Shown piece after piece: positions 39,815 through 51,900 of a DNA stretch of 64,000 bases; position 1 is the stretch's first letter, and each line of letters starts with the position of its first letter. The position numbers and the translations under genes are program-made. The stretch is from Phoebastria nigripes (taxonomy: Eukaryota > Chordata > Aves > Procellariiformes > Diomedeidae). The notes beneath the pieces were generated by a model. That model had not been told where the DNA came from, did not search any database, and worked only from the letters and a program-made list of their open reading frames with translations. Where the stretch lies: NCBI GenBank assembly GCA_035582835.1, contig JAYKAV010002971.1:186001-250000 (forward strand). The letters run 5' to 3'.

Positions 39815-42800
39815 TAGGTAAAATAAAGTGACAAGACGTTGCACTTTTTAAAGAAACCTCAATTTCCCACATATTTTAGCAATATTATGAGTCACCACTA
39901 AATTACTTTTCAAATGCGTCTCCAAATTGAACGAAGCAGATCTTTACAAGCCTTTTCAAGCAGATTCACTCTACTTTTCCAGGAAAACTCTTATCTGAGC
40001 TAACGTGCAGGAAAATTCAAGTCCACAGCATTCAGCTCTCAATTAGCGGCTATTTTTAATTAGCTACAAACACTATATCCAATGCTGTATCAGCAGCAAC
40101 TGGCCTGAATCAACACACAGCTTTTGAGGAAAACAAACAAAGCGAGCCCACACAAGAAAACCTCTGCTGGCCTTCATCCAAGCACACAAACTAAGGGACA
40201 TTTCCATATCATTTCGAAGATTTCAGAGCATTGGCCAAAGCCAAATTAATAAGGGAAAGATGCTTCTTCTCAGTTTAAAAGCAAAAACCGACTCTACGCT
40301 ATACACTTATCTGACAAGAGCAGTATAGAGCAAGGACAAGAAAATCATACCAATATGAAAAACCAGGAAATACATTTTTCATTGGCCTGATATCCTAAAA
40401 TGTAAATAAGATGAGAACCGATATGCAAGCCAGTGAGAAAAGGCAAAAGGGAAGATAAAAAAAAAACGTCCCCTCCCTTTGCATGCTCATTGCAGCCAGA
40501 AAATGGAGGCAACCACAAGGCTATCTGCTCATCCTCCTCCATCGGCACATGCCAATATCTTTTTTGCCATGATATAACATCAGCACCTAGAGCTGAACAC
40601 CACAGCGCAAACATTGCAAGGCAACGTCAAGATATCGCAACATGATTAATTTGTGGTTCCCAGCAGGTCTTCCCAGATGATGAAGTGTCTTGCCAGCTGC
40701 TGAAATCTCGGTACTGAGACCACAGACCTGCATTAAACAAAGCGGCGCTCCTGCTATTATTTTATCTTGCCCTTTTGATGAAAGATGTCCTCTTGCTTAA
40801 TTTAAATAATTGTTCCATGTTACAATAGCATCAGTAGATACACATAGATCATCTTTACATACCCTGGATGTCTGACATAGTAAGTCTGGAAATGGAAGTG
40901 GAGAAACTGTAAGAAAATAGAGTATGTGTCCGGCTGGGAAAAGGCTGGGGTAGCCAGGCGTCAGCCCCTGCTTTGCTGGAAGGGAAGACACTCGTCAGGG
41001 CACAAAGGGATCCTCATTTCTCCCCGCTATCAGCAGAAAATTAGCAAGGAGGCTGGAAACTTAACATAATTACACAGCCACCTTTGAACCTTACTACTGC
41101 ACACACACACAAGTTTAACTGCATGGTTGTGATTAGTCCCTTATTCCCTAACATGCCAAAAATCAGGCGTGTTAGGCAAAATTAGGCAAAAATTCAACAG
41201 GAGTAGAAAGTAAGCAACATTGCCAAGTGGAATAATTAGGATGCACTGCAGCAAGACTGCCTCCAGCAGTGGGCATCCAGTCCAGAGGATGTGCTGCCTC
41301 CAGTGTGGGCACTATTCCCTTCTCATAGTTTTTGTGTAACGCCTGGCTGGGTGGGTTCCCTCAAGTCCTAGGGTGATGTTGTAAGGACGAACTTTCCCTT
41401 CCTTGTGGCATTTGCGTAGCATTAGTTTTTGCCACCAAGAGTGCTGGCACATGCGGGCCCTTCAGCAGGAACTGCAGCCCCGAAGCCCACACAACTGCAT
41501 AAACTCCTCAAGTTCTGCTCGGGTGACTTCCAGACAGGGAAACAGGAGCATAAAATACCTCTTGGTACAGGAGCAGCACTGCTCTCATGCCAAGGGCCAC
41601 CACATCTCTCGGGAAGAGAAGCATCAGTGGTGCCTTTGCAGTGTGCACCAACCCAACCAGCACACCCAGCATCTGTGGCAAGTAATTTTTTCTAATTAAA
41701 AACATTGGCTTAGCTTTAGGAGCAACAGAATGCTAGTAAAAAATTCTACCTCCCTTTTTAAACAGCCACCCTAGAAATTTATCTGTGGTGGATTTTTCTT
41801 CTCATTTTAGAGTTCGAAATTAGGTGAAATGCTATAGCTCTGCAGCATTTATGTACAAAAAAAAAAGAAAAAAAAAATTATACCAAGTTACCATTCCCAG
41901 TTCAGAAACAAATTACCAGACTCAGCTCAGAAACCACTACATATGGAGTTACTTAGACCAAGTTACTTCTGTAGAAGAGTAGATGTCAACTAGACTTCAG
42001 TCCAGCGGATTTTCCATCTTCATTTTCCTGACCGACTTCTAGTTTAAGCAGATCATAATGAGACCATTACTTTTTCTAGCAGGCTGTGCTTTCATGTGCA
42101 AGTTTCATCTGCAGAAAGGAACATTTTTAAATGTTTGGTGTTTTTTTTTAAGGCTGGATTATAACCTAGCTTCCATGCAGGTACCCAGATAAGACATGGC
42201 CTGTCTGAGCACCTCACCGAGCTCATGCCAGAGCCAAGAATGCCTGTCATCCTTGCGCAACCAACACAGCGGTTATAAATGCGGCTCNTCTTGCCCCTAC
42301 CCTTCCCCGCTGCCCACCACCATCCCAGAGGAATGATTTCATGGCAGGCAGCTTCACCACCCTCAGCACCAAACCAGCCCTGGGGACACCATCTAGGATC
42401 CTCAAGAGGATCATGTTTGCTAGTCTTTGACCCATGGCTCTGGGCTTGCTGTCTCTGCTACAAAGACNACTCGTATCCAGCTGCAGATCTATGGAAGAGC
42501 CCCTTAAAATATGCCTGTAAGCTACATGTTTACAGGCTGTATTCCTCAGTATACCACATACGCAAATCACCTCACAAGCAGAAATTATCCCTCAAGCTCA
42601 GGCAAGCATTGCGGCAAAATACACAGGGCTCCCAGAAAACATGAATTCCTGTACTTTACACCCAGCCTCGCGAGTCTANGTTTGGCATCTGGTGGGATTA
42701 GCTGTGCACCAGGAAAGAAAAATGTCTCCGTAATTAAAAGTTAACAGAAAGTCCTGAGAGCCATACAGCTTTTAAGAAAAACAACCACATTAACCAAAGA

Positions 42801-45800
42801 GTGGGGAAGATGAGCAGCTGGAGCATCAAATGCTGGAGGACTCCTAAGTTGGCACCTTGGCATATCATTAAGGCATGGAGCTCACATCTTCTCCCGACTC
42901 CTGTAAGGGAATGTTTTGGTTTTACCTGTAGAAGGAGAAATCACTTAATCACCATCTAACCTGATGTAAAGACAGCTGCTGTACAATGCAGGGGAGCAAC
43001 AGGGCAGATGGGGATTGATCAAAACGCAGTTTTACAGCAGAGGCACTCTGCGACTCCTTTCATTCAAAAGCAAACTTTCTATATAAAAAAGGCCCTTTTG
43101 CAGTGGAAGACTAAGCTGCTCAGAAAATTCACATCTGTCGCCCTCAGAGATCACAACAGTATATTCTTATAAGTCCACTATTGAAAAAAAAAAATTAAAA
43201 AAAAACATTTTCAGGTATTCATGTTCCTTCTCAGCTTCATCTCAGCAAAAGCAAGGCGTGTAATCATGTATCAACAGCTGAAAATCCTGTGCAGTCCACA
43301 CGTTCAATGAAACCTTATCCGTATGAGCTGTATGGAAAACTATAATGAAGTTGACCGTTTTGCTGGAAAAACAGATACATACCATTGCATCTCTGATAAT
43401 GCTTCAAAACTGGAAGCCCCATTTAGGGTATTTTTTCCCTGGTGAAGGGTCCCACGGTAGCTGTGCCTAATAACAAAGCAGTGTGCTTCCAATGACAAAA
43501 ACAAGGAAGACAAGAATATTTACCTACATTACATGTTTTCTCATCACTGGACACAATACAAGAGGTGAACACCCTCCGGTGAAGCCTGCCTTCCTTATGC
43601 ATGGACTAGCCTCCTTCCCTTAGTCTCACTGATTTGATGGGACTATTATAAACCAAAGAACTGCTTAAGGACATCAGCACTGACCCCAAGAGTCAACTAC
43701 CATGCTTCTCTGGTTTGTTGCTTGCGGATTTTTGTTTGTGAGTTTTGTTTTTTTTATTTCCACAAAACTTAAGCATCTTAAAAGCTCTAGCTAAAGGATA
43801 AGATTATTGATACAGAGCTAGATATGTATGTGCAACACTTGATATGCCAAACGATATGCCAACAAGGAGGTCCCGAAGCATGCAAAGCTTGGCCCAAAAA
43901 TAACTCTTGGCAGAATTGGGGCCTAATTCTGCAACATATGATAATTTCCCTACATATACATCCTATTCTCACTCCTGTGCACTTGTGTTATCTTCTCCCC
44001 CTGATCACATTGCAACTCCCTACACCAAAAAAAAAGCCCAAACCCCAAAACACGTTGCACAGCTATCTCACTGTCACATCTATTATTCAAGAAAGGTCTC
44101 ATTGAATAAGTGTCTGTTCAGAGGCTCTAAACAAATTTCATTTCTGAACACCACTGTCTGCAGCCCAGCGGGCCATTTCACCAAGATAAGATCGCACATT
44201 TAATCAAACGCTTCAAAAAAGAAATACACACCGAGTTTGCTTAATAACGTCAAATAATAAAAGTGCAGCGCTGGCAGCATACTAATTTTTAGTGCTCTTT
44301 CTTCTCTGAGGGTTGTCTCAATAGTCAAGGTCAACCGTACATGGGATTTCTTCTAATTAGGATTTCTGGTAAAGGCTAGACCTGCTTACTCTCACCACTT
44401 AGCCATGGTTTTGCCTAAAATGAAGACATCTCTCTTTCATTTTAAATTAAATCTTTGCAGTATCCCACCCAAGTGTGACAGACAAAACTGCATAACTCTG
44501 CTAATTCAATAGAGAACGTAAATGAAAGACAACAAAAACACATCTTTGTGGTCAATGAGGAACCACCCACACAAATGTCTATGGTATAAAAGGAAAAGTG
44601 ATTTACAGGGAAAAAAAACCGTGATTATCTGTTTGGTGTTTGACTACAGCTCCTACTGCAGCCCAGCGGAGACCTATTTGAGCTAGAAATTAGGAGTGGA
44701 CTTGGCACCCCCAGGTCAACATATGCTTCGCCATTTATTTTGTTGTAGTAATAAGAGGAGGAACCAGCTCAAAGAAACAGCATTACATTACTACTAGTGC
44801 AAAATACATCTATATTACTACAGACCAGACCTCCATGATATTCTTCACTAACTTGCCTGTTACTTTGGCTATTAATTTTTATTTAAGTCACCAGCTTTAC
44901 CACAATGACTACTGCTGGAATAGGATTTGCCCCCAAATTACATGAACTTGGGAGGAACCCTGGACCCTTGCTGTGCTTAAGCCCACAGCTTGAAAAGGGT
45001 CAAACAAAAGCTGGCATCCTCACCCTTACAGCCTGGCCCATGGGTTATGCTGGTCTGCCCTTCGCTTGCACGTGATGAGGGAGCGATCAAGCGTAAAGGC
45101 ATTGGAGAAGACAACCCCCCATCTGCTGCTCCCAAAGCTGGAGGAGACAAACAGCAAGGCAGCTCTTAGATATATTCCCCACCATATCCCATTCTTCCTG
45201 CTGCAAACATCCCTGCAGACACTGCAGAGGTCCAGATTCTTGCCTTAAAAGGGAAAATTACAACTTCTTAGTTTCATCTGGCATAAACAACTGCTTGAGT
45301 CTACTGGCCAACATCTTTCTACATGTGCTAGAGTTTTACCCAACATCTCAGCCCCACTGCAAACACAGAGCCGCTCAGATGGCAATACCCTCTCACACTC
45401 AGTGATGTGCACCTGTATTTCTCATCAAAACAAGGATACTTGCACAGGTATAATTCCCTTGTCGCAGTTTAGCCTTCCTTTGGAAAATCAGCGATGTTAT
45501 ACGGAGAAGTGCTCCCCACTCCCACAATTGAAATGCATCCCACAGACTTNAGAAAGACTCATTGCAAATTGGTGACCTACTTAAGGAGATCTATAAAGTG
45601 CATTACAATTGTAATTGTGGATCGCTTGTCAAAAGGTCCCAAGTTATCACTCTATGCAGCGTAATCACTATATTTCAAATACCTATCAGGATTAATTTTA
45701 CACAAGGAGACACGCATCATTTTGGAGTCATACCAAATAAAGCAGCAATTGTAATATTACTGTCCTTCTTTAAAAAAAAAAAAAAAGTAAAAGAGGTGGG

Positions 45801-46597
45801 AAAAAAAGACACACAGCTACTCCACACACCTGCATCCATTAAAGATAATCCAAAATGACATTTTCTTGAAGAAGTCTGTGCTGTGGGAGTTGCAAGTGCA
45901 GTCGTCATATCATAATTTCTCTCGGAAGGAAACGGGATATATACACCACATTTCCAAATGATTAAAGGCCTTGATTTCAATATCCTAAATCCAAAGCAAT
46001 AACATTTTAGATCACACACACAGTTCCAACGAGGTTGAGCTGAGGCACAACGTCCAATATAGCAATCTGTAGTGTGCTGGAAACAAGAATGGCTGTTCTC
46101 TGGATACTCTGGATAAGCCACCTACTACAGGATTATAGACCAGTTTTCTGTACCTCCAGATAGCTTTAGCATAAGAAGTCATTCAGGACAGAATCCAAAA
46201 GCCTTTTGTTACTGCAGAAAAAAAGGAGGGGAAAAAAAAAACCCAAACCAAAAGATGCAAAAGAACACACAGACAAAAGTGGCAAATAAGGATCCGCATT
46301 ACACGACGGATATTTCTGGATACAAAACCTGCAGCATACATCTTGCTGGGAAAAAAAAAAAAACACACCAACAAAAACCTGTCCCCTTTGAAGCGAGTGA
46401 TGGGAATTTGCACCATTTCGAAATGACGATGAGTCAGTCAGTAACACACACACATACACGCGAAGGCAGCATGAAAGAAAAGGAGTTAACATGATCCCTG
46501 AAATTCTCCTCAACTCTCTCCAACAGTGAAACCTATTCAAAGAGACGGCTACGATGGGTGGGGGTTTTTTTCCCTTTCCCCCAGCAGACTTTGGAAC

Positions 46598-46618
46598 GGG
46601 GGGGGGGGGGGGGGGGGG
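46598..46618 (+). repeat. 21-base G homopolymer
   Basis: Twenty-one consecutive G bases on the + strand immediately precede a short CGAAACAGCAACC spacer and then a 94-base polypurine tract. True length is uncertain because homopolymer G is hard to sequence. It has strong theoretical quadruplex potential. Confidence 0.9.
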
Positions 46619-46631
46619 CGAAACAGCAACC

Positions 46632-46725
46632 AGAGAAAAGAAAGAAAAAAAAGAAAAAAGAAAGAAAAAGAGAAAAGGGGAAAAAAAAAGAAAAAAAGGA
46701 GGAAAAAAAAGAAAAAAGAAAAAAA
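46632..46725 (+). repeat. 94-base uninterrupted polypurine tract with mirror symmetry
   Basis: Ninety-four consecutive A or G bases contain near-mirror halves. One mirror centre is GGAGG at about 46698-46702, flanked on each side by an A run, a G and another A run. A second, looser mirror lies in 46635-46676. Mirror-symmetric homopurine DNA is the classical substrate for intramolecular triplex (H-DNA); that is established behaviour of such sequences, not something shown here. Frames through it encode only Lys/Glu/Arg or, on the minus strand, Phe/Ser runs and are not genes. Confidence 0.93.
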
Positions 46726-48845
46726 CCCAGAGAGCTATTGAAAATCTCCTTACAGGGTCAGCTGTCACTGGAATGCATTTGAGTATTCAGGCTACCCACC
46801 CATGCAGAACATCAAAAACTGGGCTCGGGTCCCTCCCCTATTCTCACAGGCTTAAGCCAAGGCTTGGTTTGCGACACGGTGCTGAATAGCGAGGCAGCGC
46901 AGTGCCTCTGCAGGGCTTGTAAACAGCAAGACCCGCCGATCAAACAGAATGGGGGTGTCGCTTCTGCTTAATGCTTCCCTTTTCTCCTGGTGTCCTCCAA
47001 CACAACACACGGGGTATGTTAAAAAAAAAACAGTCAACAGCTCGGCAGCTCCTGGTGCTGGGCTCTTTTGAGCTAAATTCCCTATATAACCTAGATCAGC
47101 CCAAAGTTAGCTAGCATACTTATCTCTAACATACCCCAACTCCTCACTTGAAGGAAAATGTTGACATCCACAAGAAAGCTGCAAACAGCACTTCTGCAAC
47201 ACAGTGACGCTTCTCTTCTGCACTCTGAGGGCAGTGAAAAAAATTCTCATTAAGGCAGGCTTGGGATCAGCAACTTCAGAATGGGAACAGGCTGCTACAA
47301 CAAATAAGCAAGGAGCAGCACCAACTCTGATAAAACACGTGGTTGCTCAGCATATCTGAAAATGTGGTTGTTTTATTTTGGTGTCAGAGTATTAACCGAG
47401 CAACTCAGTTAAAATTTTAAAACTGCAGNCCTGTGCACAAGTATTTTGTTGTTATTGTCCATCACTGCACCTACATCTCAAGAACTCAAAAAAGAATCAG
47501 AAAATCAATAGGGAGAGAAGTTTTTCCAGCAACAGAATTAAAAAAACTCTATGCATCAGCACCATCATTTCACAAACAAAACCTATGTCTGCGCAAAAAC
47601 AGACATACAGACACTGGTACGTATGTTTTGGGTATAGGTGCAATTCTTAGATACCTCTTTTTCACTCCCCCAAGTTTGACCAAAAAAAATCAGAGCTGTG
47701 GCTGTTCCCCAAATCGTGATATTTATAAGTCTATATATGTGTCTGCATATAATAAATGGATGCACTAAGACTGCATTATTCAGAATGTTTCTATCCCTCT
47801 AATTTTAATCAGTGTCCGTTCATTCAGCGTCCTCACCTCTGTAACTAGATTCTTGGTTCCTGCGGAGTGGGAAAGGGACTTATTGTAAAAACTCATATGC
47901 ATTGTATGTTATGACTGTCACAAGCGAACTACTTGTCATTGGTATAAAACCACTTAGAGTCTTATCCGAAGGTGCCAGGTTTAGACCAGACCTCTTTTCA
48001 GAACAGCNCTGTTCAGCGCTGGCACCTTTGCGCAGGACTTTATAGTAGGGCAATTCATTATTACATTTTAAGCACCACTTCTACAAAAGCACAGAGAGTC
48101 CTATTTCACTTCATTTTAACTTTGCATTGCTGTAAGAAAACATTCATGTTGATCCTTTGTATTTATGACATTTTGCTGTAAGTTTTAGAAATGCATAGCT
48201 CCGTTGCGAAGTTCAAAATCAATGACCTTACCTGGTATAAATCAATGCAACTGCAGTCAAGCCAGTAAAGCTATTACAATTAATAGTAGCAAAGCTATGA
48301 TCCAACCTACTCAAAACATTGTGGAAAATATTTCAAAGATGTTCCCTGTCAGGTATCCACTGCAATGAATCGGAGTTGTGCTACAGACTGCTGAAGTGTT
48401 AGGTTTGTAACCACCAAAATAATTCCTATGTAATTACTCACATGTTGACTAAGGTGTTTTAAAAAAAAAAATTAAAAAAAAAAAATCCTGGTAGTGTGAG
48501 GCCATACATCAATGGATGCTCTGTAAAAGTTTATTACTATTAGGCATTTAAATGAAATCTATAACTTCATATTGCCTAATTAGGACAGCTTCCAAACACT
48601 TCTTTGCTTCCTTCAGAATGGTATCTATTTCATGACCCTTGAAACCGAAAGCTGTCAAGTCTCAAATGGAAGTGTCTTCATTTTAATTTTCTACTGTTTT
48701 CATAAGCAGATTTTAGAAGTGTGCACAGATTTCAAGTCTTCACCTGCGTACACAGCTTTGTTCAGCCTGAAATGCCACCTCTGGCAAAGACATTACAACG
48801 CAATTAGTAGAAACATGATGCTGAAGTAGGGGAATGTTTTTGAAA
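46726..48845. other. Non-coding stretch
   Basis: No gene is seen. Two A tracts separated by TT lie at about 48459-48484, and an A tract lies near 47019-47029. Confidence 0.55.
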
Positions 48846-48911
48846 AGATACCACATCTGAGATTCTGGAGCATCTTTTGAGAAGATACCACATCTGAGAT
48901 TCTGGAGCATC
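48846..48911. repeat. Recent tandem duplication, period 37
   Basis: A 29-base block starting AGATACCACATCTGAGATTC at 48846-48874 is repeated without change at 48883-48911, giving a period of 37 bases. The linking 8 bases differ. The exact identity points to a recent local duplication or a polymorphic two-copy minisatellite. Confidence 0.93.
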
Positions 48912-51900
48912 ATCCCCTCACAGGGAAGCTAACAGAAGCGCTCCATTGACTACAGCAGGAACCCCATCACAGATGCAGCGATACCTCCCTTGGACGGGAG
49001 TGATCCTGAAGAAGTAGAGGTGAAAAGTTTAAAAAGGGAGGAAAAAAAGAAAAAAAAGACAGAAAGAAAAAGGCCATTTAAAAATGGTTTAGTCCTCATT
49101 TCTCTGCCAGAGGAAAACAGAGGTTTCAGACAGGCTAGGAAAAAATCCCACGTTGAGCACTGCTTAGTAAGTAAAACAGTGGTCCAGAACACAATTAAAA
49201 TGAAGTTTTTATTGCCTGAAAAGACTAGCTACTGTGCTATAGCCACAGATGCTTGGTGCAATGATTGATAAACACCTCTTTTTTGCCTTACAGACAAAAT
49301 CAGAAGGCTCTCTGAAAAGACTGCTGAAGTAAAAGTTATAGTGTCAAGGTCCTTAGAGAAGTCATCTTAAAAATGAACGCTTAGCTTGCACCCAGGAGAC
49401 ACATGCGTTTCAGACTGCGCACCGTAGAGATTATCTAGTGAGGAACGTAAAGCAAGCATTACACCGCAAACTCAGAGGCTAAAAACAGGCAATGGGATAA
49501 CATCTTAGATAGAATCACATCACAGATTTGAGTAGGAGGTGGTTTCCTTGCCATTAAAGTAGCCAAGAATTAAAAGTAGATGCTTAAAAGCAAGCTCCTC
49601 CTTCTACTTCAGCAGCCTGCTCTGGGAGCTTCCACTGCCTGCAGGCACCAGGATGAGACCAGGGAGTGCTGGAGCATCTCAGCACCTACAAAAACGAGGA
49701 CATATTCACACACATCCCAAGCAGGGATTAAAGAGCCTGATATTAAGTGCTGGTGAGGATCGTGACAAAGATTTGCCAAGGCAGACGTGACCCCAGGAGA
49801 TGACACAGTCAGAGGCCAGCATGCCCAACTGCCTTGCCTGGGACAGTTATGTTCCTACAAACACCCCAGGGCAGAGTGAACTGTTACAAATGACACATTT
49901 TCTAGCTCTCCATCCTATAGACACCTGAAAGCATTGCCTATAGACATAGCAGAGACTGAAGCGTGTATGTACACTCAAAATTTGGCATCATGGTGCATTT
50001 CTAGTATTCACATCCCAGCAGGAGGGCATCTATTGAATGAGAAAGGGACCAGGACGGAAGAACTGGGAGTCCACATGAATTACAGCAAAATTCTCTTCAA
50101 AACTTCAATGCTCACCAAGTGCATCCCACCCCAATAAGCAGCCCATCATCAAAAGTGGCAAGAAAACACTTCTTTATTTTGCAGGGCTGTCCTGGTGTCT
50201 CAGTATTGTCCCAAGCAATACATTAATATTGCGATGCCTAGCTCTCAGAGCAGTATGATCATCACCACTCCAAAATAATAATTCTTGAGTTGTTCTTCCA
50301 AACCTCTCTTGTGATGTGCAAGAATGCTCTAAGGAGTAAGGAGTTTTGTCAAAATCACTCCAATCACAGCGTTGGGCTGTTTCCACAACCAACAAGTAAC
50401 ATAATTAAAAAAAAAAAAAAAAAAAGAAAGAAAGAATACTTATTTAAAGCATAAAAAGCCTTGTGCCCATTCTTCATGTTTTAGCTTTTCCCTGATCCAT
50501 CCTTGCTCCCTGAATTCCATCTTTTTCATCAATCTTCGGCCCATCCTTTATACCGTGTCATGCATGAAACAGTTTCCTAGTCAATCTACACCAGTCCCAA
50601 CACTATTAGTATTAAAATCTGTAATAATAAATCACCCGTTCCCAGGACTACTCCCTTTACAAAGACTTCACTCTCCGGTGTGCATCTCATTTACTTGTGT
50701 TGATGATGCATATGCTCATGCTCTGAATGTGAAAACCCTGATGGCAGCATCAGGCCCTCCAACTGACGTGCTGAACAAGGCAAAAGGTCATGCATATTCC
50801 TCTCCAGTCCTGGCTGATAATTCGGTCCACCTGCCTCTAAATATTTATTTATTTATTTTTATAACAGCCCTGCGACACTGGGCAGCACACAGACACCCAG
50901 CTCATTAGCCAGCCGGCTCAATGCGCGTGCCTGCATCTTCACCTACAAACCTGCTTGCGTTTCCCTCCCAGCCAGCAAAGGGCACCGGCTTCATTTTCGC
51001 ACCGGCAGGCAGGGCAATTTGTTTTCTGCTGAGGAGGAAAAAGTCTCTTGTGCAATTAATGCCAGGATAGGCAAGCTGAGCACCTCCACCACACCACCCC
51101 CACGGGGAGGGACACGGTCCCCATGGCATCCCAACCTGTGGGACGGCTGCGGCAAACAAAGGAGGGGGATTGACCCAGCAGGCGCTCGGTTACAAATTTC
51201 CTAGGCTGAGACACAAGCTGCTCCAACATCTCCAGAGGGCACCGAGAAGCCAAAACCCCAGCTCCTACTTTTGTCAAACAAAACATCCAAGCAAGGACTT
51301 GCTAGCCTTAAACTTAATAAGTACCACTAAAATCTCATTGCCCCACAAAGCAGGACTCAGTGTTTTCACTGTCATCAATCTGCACTGCCATTTAGCTTGC
51401 TCTGGAATTAAATGCAAAATTAAACATATCCTCTCCTAACAGCCCCAAGAAGAAAAGGGAAATTTCATATTTTATTGAATAATAAAAANCATACAGAACT
51501 CGCGGGCCAACACTAGCTTTATAAAAACTTCAGTCCTTTTGGAAACAGACACACCAGAGATCTGTATCCACCTTATTTTTTGCTAGCAGGTAACAAGACA
51601 ACAGTCACTTTGTAGCAAACCAAGCCTAAATAAGGAAAAAGTACTTCTAAAGATCTGGAACAGGGGCAGCCTCAACCACAACAAGGGGGACTGACTCCGG
51701 CCATCTGAGAGCAGTTGTTTTACCTTTAGAAAAAAATAGGGCTTTACGGTGGAGCCCTAACCTGAACTTTGTCACCCAACATCGGCACGGGTGTGCAGAT
51801 TTTCTCCCTTCCCAGTCTGGTATTCTTAAGTGACGACTGCAGACTTTTTGACAGCAACCTCTTTTAACCTGCAACACCTGGTTTACCCCCATAAAAAACT

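Larger units (their letters stand above)
37385..46597. other. Non-coding stretch with the small repeats listed separately
   Basis: No gene is supported over about 9 kb. Content beyond the small repeats entered separately is a short CA run near 41101-41112, A tracts near 41858, 43183 and 46348, and modestly GC-richer patches at 41340-41690 and 42180-42500 without coding structure. The motif GGGGCCTAATTCTGCAACA at about 43919 looks like the end of a sauropsid palindromic repeat but is isolated. Confidence 0.5.

Noticed and set aside
46166..46768. 200-codon minus-strand open frame
   Set aside because: It is mostly the complement of the polypurine tract and G run, giving Phe, Ser and Pro runs.
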